A stretch of DNA of 64,000 nucleotides from Todiramphus chloris collaris (lineage: Eukaryota > Chordata > Aves > Coraciiformes > Alcedinidae), in contig JANVCC010000021.1 of NCBI GenBank assembly GCA_025345505.1, positions 30,633,365-30,697,364 on the forward strand, given 5' to 3'. The number at the start of each line of letters is the position of its first letter. Position 1 is the first letter of the stretch. Positions 36,260 to 48,912 of this stretch are shown here, one piece after another. A model generated the notes under the pieces. That model searched no databases, was not told the DNA's origin, and saw only the letters and a list, made by a program, of their open reading frames with translations. Position numbers and translations under genes: made by a program.

Positions 36260-36765
36260 ATGTCCGGCTCCGGCAGGAAAGACTTCGACGTGAAGCACAT
36301 CCTACGCCTCCGCTGGAAACTGTTCAGCCACCCCTCGCCGGCGGGCGGCCCGGCGGGGGGCGGCTGCCTGCCGCCCGACAGCAGCTTCGAGCACTGGGGG
36401 CCCAGCCAGAGCCGCCTGCTGAAGAGCCAGGAGAGAGGCAACAGCGTCTTCTGGAAGAAATCCGCCTCCTCCGCCTCCTCCTCGGCGTCCACCACGGCCA
36501 GCCCGCCCAACGGGACGCTGCTGCCCGTCGGCGGCCGGCCGGGCGGGGGGCACGGGCTGGGGCACGGGCACGGGCCGGGGCCGCCGCCGCCCCGCACCGT
36601 CTTCTACGTGGAGTCCCTGGAGGAGGAGGAGGCAGAGGCGGTGCCCGGAGGGATGGAGGTGGCTCCGGAGCCCGAGAAGCCCCTGGCGCCGCCGGAGCGG
36701 GAGGATGCGCCGGGGGGCTGCGCGGATGGAGGCAGCCGGGCAACAGGTGACGGAGGCGGGCACAG
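36260..36765 (+). CDS. KLHL1: KLHL1 exon 1 coding part (kelch-like protein 1, N-terminus)
   Basis: Encodes the first 168 residues plus two bases of codon 169. KLHL1 is a neuronal BTB/BACK/kelch protein that binds actin and has been linked to neurite outgrowth and calcium-channel modulation (family knowledge). Seen here: the conserved N-terminus [19 protein letters not shown] (residues 7-25), [17 protein letters not shown] (43-59), a Ser/Ala-rich stretch (68-81), a Gly/His/Pro-rich stretch (91-111), and [13 protein letters not shown] (112-124). I recognise these as KLHL1 rather than its paralogue KLHL4, which shares only the first block closely. The ATG has a good context (A at -3) and an in-frame TAA lies two codons upstream. 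The exon ends CACAG/GTAGGA at 36765/36766; reading on meets a stop at once, and the ending GGGH-R matches the known exon junction. A nearer GT at 36746 would drop conserved residues. The BTB and kelch domains lie in later exons outside the window. Confidence 0.93.
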
Positions 36766-39700
36766 GTAGGAAAGCGGGACGGCTGTGGCGCAACGTGCGC
36801 GGTGTCCGCGGGTCGGGGGGCCGCGGGGATCATTGCCCCCCGGCCGTGGGGGCGAGGTCCCGGCAGCGGGGGCAGTGACAGTGATGGGGGCGCAGGTGGG
36901 CCGTGCGAGCGTTGTGGCGGGAGGGTGGTGGGGCCTGAGAGCGCAAAGGCTCCTTTTGAAAGGTCAGGTTTGGGGGAGGACGGGCGCCCCGCTACGCTGC
37001 AGGGGCGGCGGACGGCGGCTGGCGAGGGTCCCGGGAGAGACCCTGTTCCTCTCCAGGCCCTGTCCTGCTGTGCCCCTGCCCGCGGGGATGGCCCGGGCAC
37101 ACACGCCTCTCAAAGGCGGAGCTCCACGCTGGGGATCGTTGCCACCCAACTTTCTCTTAAGTTCATTAAAATGCTAGCGGGAGGTGATGGTTTGGGATGC
37201 CAGGTGAAAGCTCAAAAGTAAAACCATCTGCTTTCCTGGAACTCAGTGACTAAATCGTGTCATAGTCTACCTCAGAGAAAAAGTAAATTCTGTTTTATGA
37301 GTCATCAACTGCCTGACACCTGAGAAGATGTAAGAACAAGCTAGACACATCCTGGTGTTTGTATTTCATATGAAACTTCTATTAATGTTAAGCTGCTTTT
37401 CTTTCTCCCTCCCCACCTTTCTCCCTCCCCAGCCCAAACAGAAGTTAAAATCATTAGAAGAAGGAAATGTAGCTAACATAGAGCTTTCAGAAATAGTGTG
37501 ATACCTATAATTCTGCAGATAAAACACTTCACTACTTGCTGCTATCTCCCCGTGGTTAAGATACATTTTCATTTCCCTTGTAATTTAGTACTTTTTCTGT
37601 GGAAAGAAATGCATAGTTCTGTTTCTAAACAGAAAAGAATGATTTGTGTTCTTTATACTGAAAAAGTAAAGCATAAGTTATTAAGTGTTTTATTAGCTAA
37701 AGAGACAACACATGTGCATGTGTTTGAATTAATACAGCTGTAGATAAGCATACATGTGCATATAACTTTGAGTATGTTAAGTTTTTTCATAGACCCCTGA
37801 GGCATATAATCTCTACTTGAAACTCTTCATTGTTTTGTCATCGTAGTTCATTTTGTAGGAGCTACATTGTTTAAAATAATGTGGAATAGATGATGAATTA
37901 CTTAGGGTACATTTTTAAAGACAAAGCAATGCTGTTTTAATGAACATTGGAAGTTATTCTGAACAACAAGGAGATGTTCATCATAGGATTCAATGCAAAA
38001 TATTCTCAAGATACACTATAAAGAGGAGAAAAAGAAAACAGAATTATCTCTTCAAGTTTTCTGAACTGAATAGAAGAGGTTAAAAATTGGTACAAATATT
38101 ATCTTATTCTATAGATTTTATATTAGGTGTGTCTGATCTGAGAAGTTTCAGAGATATGTACACTGAAAGACGCTTGCTGAATTTTTATGGCACCACTTGA
38201 TTTGTGCATAAGAGTTGACTTGCTAGAAAGAACTTCCTCATCATGTACGTACTCTATGATAATATATATCTGTTTTATTCTTAGTGCTCTTGGGGTTTTA
38301 TAATCCATTTATTCCACATTCTTCATTTGTTGCTACTGAAACAACATATTGAGTCATCAGTAGCTCCTAGTCTTGTTGAAGGAATTGTGCTAAAATTTGT
38401 TAACATTTAAAATAACTAAGACAGGGAGACATCATTTTAGAATTAATGAAAATCCCACCTTTTGAGATATGAAAATGTTTAAGATTGTTAGAGTCTGAGA
38501 CTTTCTCTTTTTCCATCTAAGACTCTTTCATACACTATATGAATTTTGAATGCCACGGCAAGAGGTGATCAAGTGCTGCAAAAATGGCAGTGCTGTACTT
38601 GAAAGCTCTGTGATCCAAAAATCTTTTAATGCCCTGACAAGTTATGCTTCATCCCTTTCGTAGAAATTAGTCTTTTTTATAAATGGTGCAAACTTCTTTA
38701 CTTCATTATGACTATAGCATATGTAAACTACCATTCAATCCTGAATGATAGATACTACCAAATACATAAAAAACCCCAAATACGTGGAACTTCCCACAAG
38801 CCTTCCAGCAAGTCTAGATGTTGGGTGCATTGAGTGTACAAATGTTAACTCCTGTCTCTCTTTATTATTTTGTTCTGTACATTTTTATCAACTATTTTAT
38901 AGTTTAGGATTGTTCAGAAAAAAATTATTTTTGTTTTGTGAAAATGTTGAGAATTTATCATTTGGTTATATTCCCATATAGACCATATCCATAATATTTC
39001 AAATGCTGCAAACAGGATTGGCTAGTAACCCAGTGGTAGGACATAATGTGAGAAGCGGGTCAACAAGGTATCTTTGGTTTTATGCTTGGGATTAATAAAT
39101 ATATTGTTATTTCTACTATTAATATGCATGAACAAGTGAAAATTACACTTATTTTCCTTCGACTTTTACTTGAGATCTTTGTATCCCCCCAAAATTTTTT
39201 ATTTCCTGGTTTCTCCCCTCTGTTTGATACATGAATTCTATATTGGAATCCTGTTTCAGCCGAGCTCATGTGCAGAATTTTTGGCTTTGGCTATTTCTGT
39301 ATTTGTAGGTACTCTATTTTCACATCTAAGTTAGATGCTTAGCTGAATGATCTTGAGTTCTTAATTTTTCCTTTAAAATTCTATTGGATATTACGAAATT
39401 TATTTCATGAGAGAGCATGGTTCAATAACAACAAGTGCTTTCTACTTTATTAATTTGTATTGTATGCTTCTAAAGAACATCCTGTCATGTTAAATATACA
39501 GGTACTTATACACATAAGTAAGGCCATATGCATAGTCCTGTTAGCATTAAGGAAACTGAAATATTAGACTTTATGTATGGCATAGAGTACTGACATATTT
39601 GTTCTACATTCTGTGTTGTATTTGTAAAAACAAAAATAAAAAATGTTTTGCAGTGAACAGGTAGTGTTAAAGCACTATTTCATTGCTTGAAATTTCTTGA

Positions 39701-39804
39701 GAACTTGCATATCAAATTATTTTAGAGCTTTAGTGACAAATTTGGCAATAACTGCAGTAGATATTTAAACTTAGGTTCTGTTTTGTTCTTAATTTTGTGA
39801 GGGG

Positions 39805-39820
39805 AAAAAAAAAAAAAAAA
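39805..39820. repeat. A-run in KLHL1 intron 1
   Basis: Run of about 16 A. Confidence 0.85.
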
Positions 39821-42800
39821 CCCACAAACCAACTATATAATGAATTTAAAATTAAGATTTATAAATGAACCACAAAATGATTGGAAAATACCAGTGCTAA
39901 GATTTTCTATAGAGCCATCTTGCTCCTGTAAAGTCATAGTGGAGTTTTTGCATGATCATGATAGGTTTTTTCACATGACATATTAACCCTCAGGATGAAC
40001 GGTATTCACTTAATAAGCAAGGAATCAGTATTTTCTTTACTCCTTCCTCAGTGAATAGTAGCATGCTTTGCTTGCTTTATACTGTCCAAATCCTCTGAAG
40101 ACATAATTACTCATGAGCGCTCAGCATGGTTCTCCCACTGCACTCAGTACATGCTTTACAAACTGTTCATGGATTTGTCTTTACAACAGCCCTATTTTAC
40201 AATGGAGAGTAAAATGGAGAGTGCGATAAAAGTGAAAGAGATTTGAATTGCTGGTTTCAGGGTACATAGCATTTTTCTCCTGCTACTTTCTGTTTCTTCA
40301 GTTGCACCTGTAAATGATGAGCCCTTCTGTAAACCAGTTCCAGACTCCTGTGGCTGTGTAAGAGAAGAATGAGGAACACAGGTTTCAATTAACATTTTAT
40401 TTAAGGGACAGCTTCTAGAAGGATATGCTAGATATGCCTAAACCACATAAAGCAAGCACTGACAGTGCAGAAATCCTTTATACAAGTATTTGAAAATACA
40501 GGTTTTGAAAGAAGATGGCAAGTCCTCCCACCATTAGATGCTGTGTAATAGCATACTGTAAAGTAAGAAGAGAAGGGACTGAGTACTGCACCCTCCTCAC
40601 ACAACAGAGTTTCATACTCATATATTGCTTCTCTAGGAAATGTCACAAGGAAAGAGCATTTTCTACCTTTTCTGTCAATTTTTTTACTGGGAAGTATTGA
40701 TGGGAATCCAAAAGGTTAAAAAGAAAGAGCATAGTTTTCTAATTCAAACATTAATTGTGCAATTAAGTTTACAAGTCTCTTTGTGCAAAACTATTTATTT
40801 AAATTAAGTAATTATTTGATAAGAAACAATTATGATCAGGGTAGAATCAGGAACAAAAAAATGTGTATTTTGAAGCTATAGAATCAGAACTGCTTGATAA
40901 GCATTTCTTTTGTATTTTTCTGTTCTGTTCCCACAAGTCTTGCATTTTGATGCTTTTGGCCACTAGTCTCTCCGTCTTTCAAGTCTTACAGTTTTTCTTT
41001 TAGCAACTTACCACCTTCTGATTAGCATGAGGCTATAGAAAGTTATGAGCTTGAAACCTGTCAGGAAGAGCAATAATTTCAATGCAGCTTTCTAATTTAA
41101 TGAGAAAATATTTTGATCATTTCAGAAAATGTAGATATAATTGTTATAAAAAATTACAGCTTAAGTTCTTGATGTACTATTGCCTCAAGAGAGGATTCTG
41201 GGCTCTGGTTTCTAAGCAAATGGAGTTCCCTGTTTACAGCTTTGACTTTTGTAAGTTGAACTTACAAAAACAGGGGAATCATGATACATTGACGTGTCTT
41301 AGTTTATTCTGTGAGTTCTCACACCTTTAAATATTTTTCCAACTAAACATGGTAATGGAATTTCTGAGGTTCTATCCTCTTGATATTATTTAGATATCAA
41401 AATTATAAACCGTGACTACTACTGTGTTAGCCAGATCCTAAAATTAGGATGCCTACTATAGTCATCACACTTAGAGCTGCATATGTTGTCCGTTGACTTG
41501 GCTATCTCATTTTGACTGCTCTGTTAGGACTGTAACTTCATGCTAGGGTTGGAATATAGAGCTCTTCTCTATGCATGTCTAGATATGGAATCAGTATTGA
41601 TTTGTCTTTACCGTGAGCCAGCTTTTCAACTTGATTATGGAACTTTTTAACATGTTTATATAACTTTTATACTTTTTAATTGGACAACAAAAGAGGCAGG
41701 GTTCATACACAACACAGACCACAGACCATTCTCCTCCCCTCCTCTTCTGATTCATTCTCAGAGGATGTATGTTCTGTACATGGGATGCAAAAGAATCTGG
41801 TGATGAAAATAGTACCTAATCATTTAGCTAAAGACTGCATGTATGTAGATGGAATAAAAGTTACAAAGAAAATCTAGTTCTGGAATTTCCTAACTGTGAA
41901 GTCTTTGCCTTTGATGTTTCTAGAGCAGCATTTCTAATGTGGGTTGTTTATCAATTGATTTTTTTTAACAAAGGAAGCAGAACACACCTGACTTCATGTG
42001 CTGTCATTTATTTTGACCACCACTTGGATGAAGGACTGAAACCTGAGGATTCACAGTATATTCCACTGCCACTTCACCGGATAGAATAACTTATAGCAAA
42101 AGGAAGTTCTTAATTCTTTGTGGATAATGGTGATTGATATATTGATATAATACAATGGTGATTGCTTACTGTCTCTGTAGAAATATTGGGGAATAGGACA
42201 GCTGAAAGAATAGCAAGTCTTTAGAGTCTTCTGCTGCATTTGAGATCCTAATGGCCAGCACAGGCTCATACACTTGGTGCTCCCAAACTTCTTTCCTTTT
42301 GTTCCATCCTCTTTAAACTCTTTTTGTCTTAATTTTGTGTTCTCCTTCTGGATCTTATCCTTGCTTTTTTCCTTCTTTCTACAGTCTCAAACTGTTCCTG
42401 ACTGCTTTATTCAAATCTTTAGTTCCCTACCCAGACTATGTTACTGGATTTTACTGTCTTCTTTTGTGATCTGCCTCCATGCTTTCATGACCAAGTTACT
42501 TTGATGTAGAACTCTCCCGTTCTTTCCTGTATCTTGTCCTAGATACTTTCACAAACCGAGTCCAGTTGTCCCCTTGTCCATTAACAGCTTGTCAGAACTC
42601 TATTTTTCTTTTTCTCTGACAATATTTCCTAATCTTTGAATTTCAGTATCCTTTACACCTTCCACCAGCTCTTTTGTCACTTTTAAAGAAATCCTAATAG
42701 AATTTCCATTCCTCTTTTCTCCCCAGCTCCCAGTTTTACTGTTTCTCTGACCTGTTTCCTCAACCGCTGCCAAGTTGATGGTACCATTTGTTGTGTTTAA

Positions 42801-45800
42801 TGGGTCAGTAAGACACCTAATTTTGAGTAATTTATTATGTCAGTGATGGGGATTTATCTTATCTCTCTTAGATGTGCATTTTATGATAAGGTGAATAGTC
42901 TTGCAGACGTGCTTATTTCTCTTCATTGAGTGTAACAGTAGTCCAAAGTGGCTAGTTCAGATTTAAATGTTCAATTTTAATGTTTAATGTTCAATTAAAT
43001 TTGAAAAAATTAACATAATTTGAAGTCTACATTGCAAATTTAAACTGTTCTAAAAGGACAGAATTAATTAAATCTTGGCAGATTGCCATAGCATTAGTAA
43101 AGAGTGCATCTCTCATCGCAATAAAAGTAAGGGTGCTGCTCTGAAACATGGGCCCACTAAACCCTCTAGAAAGCAAGACTTGACAGTTATTTTTGTTGTT
43201 GTTATACATGTACTTTAAACATTGGTTAAACCATTGTTTTTTTTCTTCCTGACTTATTTTCTGAAATGCTTGTACTGTTTTGCCAGAATATTTGCAAAAG
43301 CTTCAACATGAAGAAGAAATTTGGCAGCAAAAATATCAGCTGCACAGAGAGTGGCTAAATCAGTAAAATACCACTGAATCCATGGTTTTGTTAAGGGTAA
43401 CATTAAACAGCATTAGAAAAGGTAAACGTTCAGCCTTTCGGTAGTAAAAGTGAAAGCTTGTACAGAGAACAGCTATCTTTGGAAAATCTAATTGATGCTG
43501 ATCTTCATAAGTAAGCCTCCAGAAATACTGTTGGCTATTTTTTTTTATTTTTCCCTGTGATAAAAACAGTTTCATAATAATAGTAATATGGGCGTATATA
43601 GGTCTGTACATGCATACAGACATCTAAATCTGTATCATATGCATTTCTCCATTTATATATACATCCTAATAGTTACGTATATAAAAAGTGCATATATGTA
43701 TTTGTATTGTATATACTTATGCATATACACATACATTTAATCTTTAGTTTCCTAGACATTTATTAATAAATTATACTTTATGCCTCTATGCTATTTTTGT
43801 GAACAGTGAAGTGGAAAAAAATTGAGCATATTGTTGAAAACTGTGTCTAAATTCATAAGGATGGTGCTGCTACATATAGGTTATATTCTTGACATGTGAT
43901 CATTGCTTTCTAACAGCTACTTCTTATCCCAGTGACACATTTTGTTTATACCCTGTTGCAAGCAGCTTAAGAGATTGCTCTTTCCTTTTATATTGTAAAC
44001 TTGCATTTTTTAGGTGAAAACCCCTCCTTAAACAATATGCTGTGATGTTTTGGCAAAATTTCCTAGTACACAAATTTCGTGGTGTCATTTGAACAACTTT
44101 TTAGAATACAGGATTGATGACCTAAAATTAACTATTTGCACTAGGGAAATAGCTAAATCTGTTCCAGTAGGAGCTTCAGAAAGAAAAATCTATCCTGTAA
44201 AAAGTTGAGAACTGCTGCCTCTTCTACAGAAATATAAGTAACTGTATAGTCATCCTCAGTAATAGTGGAAAAACTCCCCATGAAATCCCCAAACTGAAAC
44301 TTTATCAAAAATATAATTTTAGCAGTCCCTAAAATTTTTGACTTTTATTTCAAAAGGTCATAGTTTACCAATAATTTAAGCCAAACACAGATGCTAAATT
44401 TTACAATATTATGAATTTTTGTAACAGTTTTACTGAAGATTATAATTTTGTTTAGATGTTTTTTCCATTAATCTTTTAAATCTTTTATTTCAAAAAAAAT
44501 TAAATGTTAATTTTAACTGTAATAACAGATTAAAACATTATCATCATTTACACTTTTAAAATACTCTTAATTTAAGTAAGAAATTAAGGCATTTAGCTGC
44601 AGAATAAATAAAACAAAGTAAATTCCTTGGCATGGTTTCAACATTTGCCATTATCTCAAAATGATTTTGAAAGACAGAAATGTTTTCTTTTAAAATTAAA
44701 ACTTAATTCTTGAATCTAAACCGGTAATCTTTATCACACTTAATTGACTCTCTGAATTTAAAGAACTTACTTTCTTGTTGTCTAGTAAGTGTCCGGGCTT
44801 ATTGTGTGGAATGAATTTTCCACCATTCATTCTTTTTTAAACTGTATCAATTGAGTTTTCTGTTTTACTATGTCTTATAAACATTAAAATGTTCAGCTTT
44901 TCGTAACACTGGGATTTGCCTGTCATCTGTTTTTATCGTTCCTCCCACTCAAACCATATGGATAAAGCAGTACTGTTTTGATCTTACGGTATCTTTTTGC
45001 TGCTGTTGTAGTGTTGCTTTGTGAAAAACTCAAAGAGGAACCGAAAACCAAATCAAATCAAAGATCCCAAAAGATCCTTTCATCTGCATTAGTATAATCA
45101 CACATACCGTCTCTGCTGAACGTAGTCCTAGGATTGAACCCTTTTTAGTCTCCTAATTCTTTCTAGTGATTCTTCAACTGTGTAAGTGATTTGTACTTAT
45201 AAGTAGGGTGTAGAAATATGTAAAGAGGGAAAATATAAGTTACATACCTAATGCATAGTTTTATTTTGCTGTGTGGTTTTGATGAAAATGTCTCCTCCCA
45301 GAATATCTTATAGTTTAGTAATAAATAAGTCCTTTCAGAGCACAGAAGTTGTCTTATATTTCTTGGACAAGTGTCATAACTATGGAGAAAAAATACAAAA
45401 AGAACAGTTCATCTGTATCTGCAAGAATATGTGTCACTTCAGATACTCAACTTTCTGTTCTTAAGACTTCTGGCTGCCTATGGAGATGTAAGTTGTTTTT
45501 TATGTTTAAGATGGTTAGGTACACCACTAATGTGGTTTCACCAGATTTTCTTAAATTTCTTATTTCTCTACTCCTAAATTTTAATCTGGAATAATATTAG
45601 TATAGATCAATTAATTATTAATCTTCAAATGCACTGTTATATATTTAGTCATACAGCTGAATTATGGTCATTTGTGAATGTCTGTATGATTATTTTCCTA
45701 GAATGATTTATCACAGAATTTTATAGTAATAATATCATGCTAAACGTACATATTCTGTGTCTGGTGGATCTATTTATGCAAGTTGCCTTTTTTTTTTTTT

Positions 45801-46517
45801 TGGTTAGTTTTTGTCTTAAGTTTTATTATTAATTTATCTAAAATGATAACCTAATTTTAGTGTAAATTACCAGAAGTTCAGAACAAAAATACTCAAAAGA
45901 AAATACAAGAACCAAGGCTAAAGTAGCAACAGTAAGCACAACTTCAAAATATGTAAGATTCAAAACAAGAAAAGAGAGAGGAGAAAGAAGGAGAGAGAAA
46001 AATGAAGAATATGGAATAAACAATTCTTAATGTATTCACTTATTGGGAAGAATATTGTAAAAACTTTAGTCTTCTATTGACAGACATCGGGACTTCAAAC
46101 TACTGACACATTTCAGAATTTTTTTTTAATAGAAAAAGCTTCAATAAATAATTGATTGTTAATCAATAATGCCGTTACCAACATATTTGATTATAATTAA
46201 TCCTCCTGAATTGAGTTTTGCATGTGTTGACTTTTGTTATTTTAATTTAGAAGTTTAATGACTTCTGTTTTAAAATATAATAGCCTTTAAGAGGACTGAA
46301 TTTTAGATGAAAGTCAATGCTTCTGTATATTGTTCATCTGGGGTGGAAGTGGAGATTATGAAAAGTGGCTCAAAAGGGATATGAGAGGAAAACATTGTTC
46401 ATAGGCAAAATTAGGAACAATAATTGGATCAGTTGGAATTCTTCATATGTTTCTTTTGGGACCAGTACTTTCATTGCAGTCACTAATGAATAGATAATGA
46501 AATAAAGCATATGATTC

Positions 46518-46893
46518 TGTGCTGGGGTAGGGTTAATTTTCTTCACAATAGGTAGAATGGGGCTGTGTTTTTGATTTGTGCTGAAAACAGTATTGATAAC
46601 ATAGGAATGCTTTAGTTATTGCTGAGCAGCACAGAGCCTTTTCTGCTTTTCACACCATCCCATCACTGGTATGCATGATGGAGCCCTGCTTTCCAGGAGA
46701 TAGCTGAACACCTGCCTGCTGATGGGAAGTTACAAATTAATTCCTTGCTTTGCTTACATGTGCAGCTTTTGCTTTACCTATTAAAACTGTCTTTATCTCA
46801 AGCCACAAGTTTTCTCACTTTTAATCTTCATTCTCTCTCCCCATCGCACGAGAGAGGGAGTGATTAGTTGCTGGCTGGAGTTAAACCATGACA
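46518..46893 (+). mobile_element. ERVL-like solo LTR, + orientation, internally deleted
   Basis: Starts TGTGCTGGGGTAGGGTTAA and ends GGAGTTAAACCATGACA. Shares 'gctgtgtttttgatttgtgc', 'attgataaca' and 'ttatctcaagcca' blocks with the LTR at 8087-8608. ATTAAA at 46780-46785 serves as the polyadenylation signal. Shorter than the usual ERVL LTR (376 bp against about 520), so the middle is deleted. Flanking pentamers GATTC (46513-46517) and GCTTC (46894-46898) differ at one base and may be a decayed target duplication. Lies in KLHL1 intron 1, same strand as the gene. Confidence 0.85.
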
Positions 46894-48023
46894 GCTTCTT
46901 AAAAAAAAAAAAGATTAAGAGTCTTGGAGGATTCACCAGTATGTTACAAGACAGAATTACAATGCAAAATAATCTTGAAAAATCAGAGATATCCTCTGAA
47001 AAAATGAATATGGAATAGTTCAACTTGCTATCCAGACATAAGAATAATCAGCAGAGATACTCATTGGGATCAGATGTCTAGATAGCAGTTCTGCAGAACT
47101 TTTGCAGTTAGTAAACAGCAAGTAAAATATGAGTCAACAATGCCATGCTGCTGTTAAAATGTAATAATAAGTGTATATAAACAGGTACATAGCCTGAAAA
47201 ACAACTTCATAATTCCTTTTTTCTGATCAGTTTTGGTAGAGCCTCAGCTCTACTATATTGTACAGGACAGTCAAGAAATGTATAGATTGCTTGGAGAAAT
47301 TCTGGGTAAAAGGTCACTAGAATTTTGGGAAACATATTGTAACCAGAAAAAGATTACCGTAAGAAAGGATGTTTAACTTTTTTTTTTTATTTTAACATTT
47401 CATAACAATATTCACCTACTCTTCCTATGAACGGAATGTTGGAAAAGACTGAAAGTATTTAAATCACACATGAGATCATCAGTAAGAAAGTGATTCTAGA
47501 GATACTGATGCACAGGAACAGATTTCTTGGGAATGGTGTGGACTATATGATTTTTGGGATTAGAAGAATAGGTTAGACAAATATCTGTGAATCATGATGT
47601 CTTTAAGCATGATATTTTATGGCTTCCTCTGATTTGCTCTTCCAGTGCACTACTGTGTTGTGCCAAATCTCATAACTTCATGTAACCAAAATGAGTGCTC
47701 ATCATGTTAGGCATCTGACATACACACATAGTCATATGTTAAAAAGCTTAGAATTTAAAGAAATTATACTAATTGGAAGTAAATGCCAGTACTGTTATGT
47801 TTTCTAAGACAGAACACTGAAGCAAAAATAACTGAATTACAAGTGAAAATTTATAAACTGAAACTAGATGTTTTGAGTATGAGTCCTTAAAGGCAAGACC
47901 CTGTATCTTTCTCACATAAATGTTCTAGTAAAATAAGTTCACCCACAGTGCTCATAAAAGTGTAAAATCAAAATTTATCTGTTCCGCAAACTCTTAAAAT
48001 GTTAATTATGTGAAATTTAGTGT

Positions 48024-48752
48024 TGTCTTGGTTTTAAAGACAGGTGTCTGCCAAGGAAGGCAGGAGCCCCCCTTGGAATGGAAATGCAACCCCCTCCCCT
48101 CCGAATGCTTGTAATTTTTAATTAAGGGGCTTTCAGGCAAAGATATGAGGAATAGGAATAACAGTTCTTTACTAAATATATATAACTGGACAAACAAACA
48201 ACAGTAACTACAGCAGTAACAGGAAAACAGCACAGGGAACCCAGTGCCAACCTCTCGGGTGGCTCCCGGGGAGCAGGGAGGGCGCGATGGTCTCCCCGCC
48301 GCTCCGGAGCCAGCTCAGGCCCCACGGGGCAATGGCCGACGGAAATCCTGCGTCACGAACCCCCCTGGGCAGCCGATCCCGGTGTCCAGCAGGATCCTCG
48401 TGAGACAGCAGGGGTAGGAGGAAAAGCAGGAGGCGAAGCAGGGACGACTTCTTTCCAAGCTGATCCCGGTGTTCCGCGGATCCTTGGTAGGCAGCAGGGA
48501 GAGCAGGAGACGCAGTGGGGATGAGTTCTCTGCACCACGAGGGCAGCTTCTCCTCCTCGAATGCAGGGAGCAAAACCAAGAGAGAGCCCCAGGGCCTCCA
48601 CCCAACCCCCTTTACTCGGCAGGCTGGACCCCTCCCCCTGTGGCCAGGTCCTTTTGTTTCTCTTAAGTACGGCCATCTACCTCCCTGACAAACAAGTATG
48701 GAAAAATTCTTTAAGAGAAGGAAAACAGAATTAACTCCCCAAAACCCCAACA
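48024..48752 (-). mobile_element. Solo LTR of an endogenous retrovirus in KLHL1 intron 1, 729 bp
   Basis: Bounded by TGTCTTGGTTTTAAAGACA and CCCCAAAACCCCAACA and flanked by the exact 5-bp duplication AGTGT (48019-48023 and 48753-48757). On the minus strand it reads TGTTGGGG...GACA. An AGTAAA variant signal lies near 48165-48180, followed by 'gaactgttattcctattcc' and the U5-like 'ttgcctgaaagccccttaa'. I therefore assign minus orientation, opposite to KLHL1. GC-rich U3 with tandem units. The open frames across it are not viral genes. Confidence 0.85.
48374..48545. repeat. Tandem duplication inside the 48024-48752 LTR
   Basis: GATCCCGGTGT occurs at 48375 and again at 48462. Each is followed by a GGATCCT block and a purine-rich CAGCAGG...GCAGGAG stretch, giving a unit of about 87 bp in two diverged copies. 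Confidence 0.75.
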
Positions 48753-48842
48753 AGTGTGTTCCTTTTTATGCACCATATTCATTGATATGTCCCCCGACAA
48801 GCCAATTGGATGTCATATTTCTCACTAAATTATCTTAAAAAT

Positions 48843-48912
48843 TATATATACACATATATATTAAAAAAAAAAAAAAACAAAACAAAACAACAACAACAAA
48901 AAAAAAAAACCT
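48843..48912. repeat. TA tract followed by A-rich (CAAAA/CAA)n
   Basis: TATATACACATATATATT followed by A15 and CAAAA/CAA units. Confidence 0.8.

Larger units (their letters stand above)
35700..37150. promoter_or_regulatory. CpG island spanning KLHL1 leader, exon 1 and start of intron 1
   Basis: The only long GC-rich, CpG-dense stretch in an otherwise AT-rich window. It covers the leader, all of coding exon 1 and about 380 bases of intron 1. G-runs follow the splice donor (36811-36890). This is typical of a promoter of a developmentally or neurally expressed gene. Boundaries are by eye. Confidence 0.8.

Noticed and set aside
35813-36298. Minus-strand frame with poly-Ala run in the leader region
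   Set aside because: The poly-Ala is the triplet tract read in antisense; no other coding evidence.
36741-36750. Alternative splice donor CAACAG/GTGACG in KLHL1 exon 1
   Set aside because: A plausible donor, but using it would remove the TGxGxGHR ending that I recognise at the KLHL1 exon junction. The donor at 36766 is preferred.
36324-37100. 258-codon minus-strand frame opposite KLHL1 exon 1
   Set aside because: GC-rich DNA has few stops; the translation is Pro/Arg/Ala-rich without any recognisable domain and mirrors the KLHL1 coding strand.
48208-48753. Overlapping minus-strand frames of 96-181 codons
   Set aside because: They lie wholly inside the GC-rich solo LTR and show no viral or host domain.
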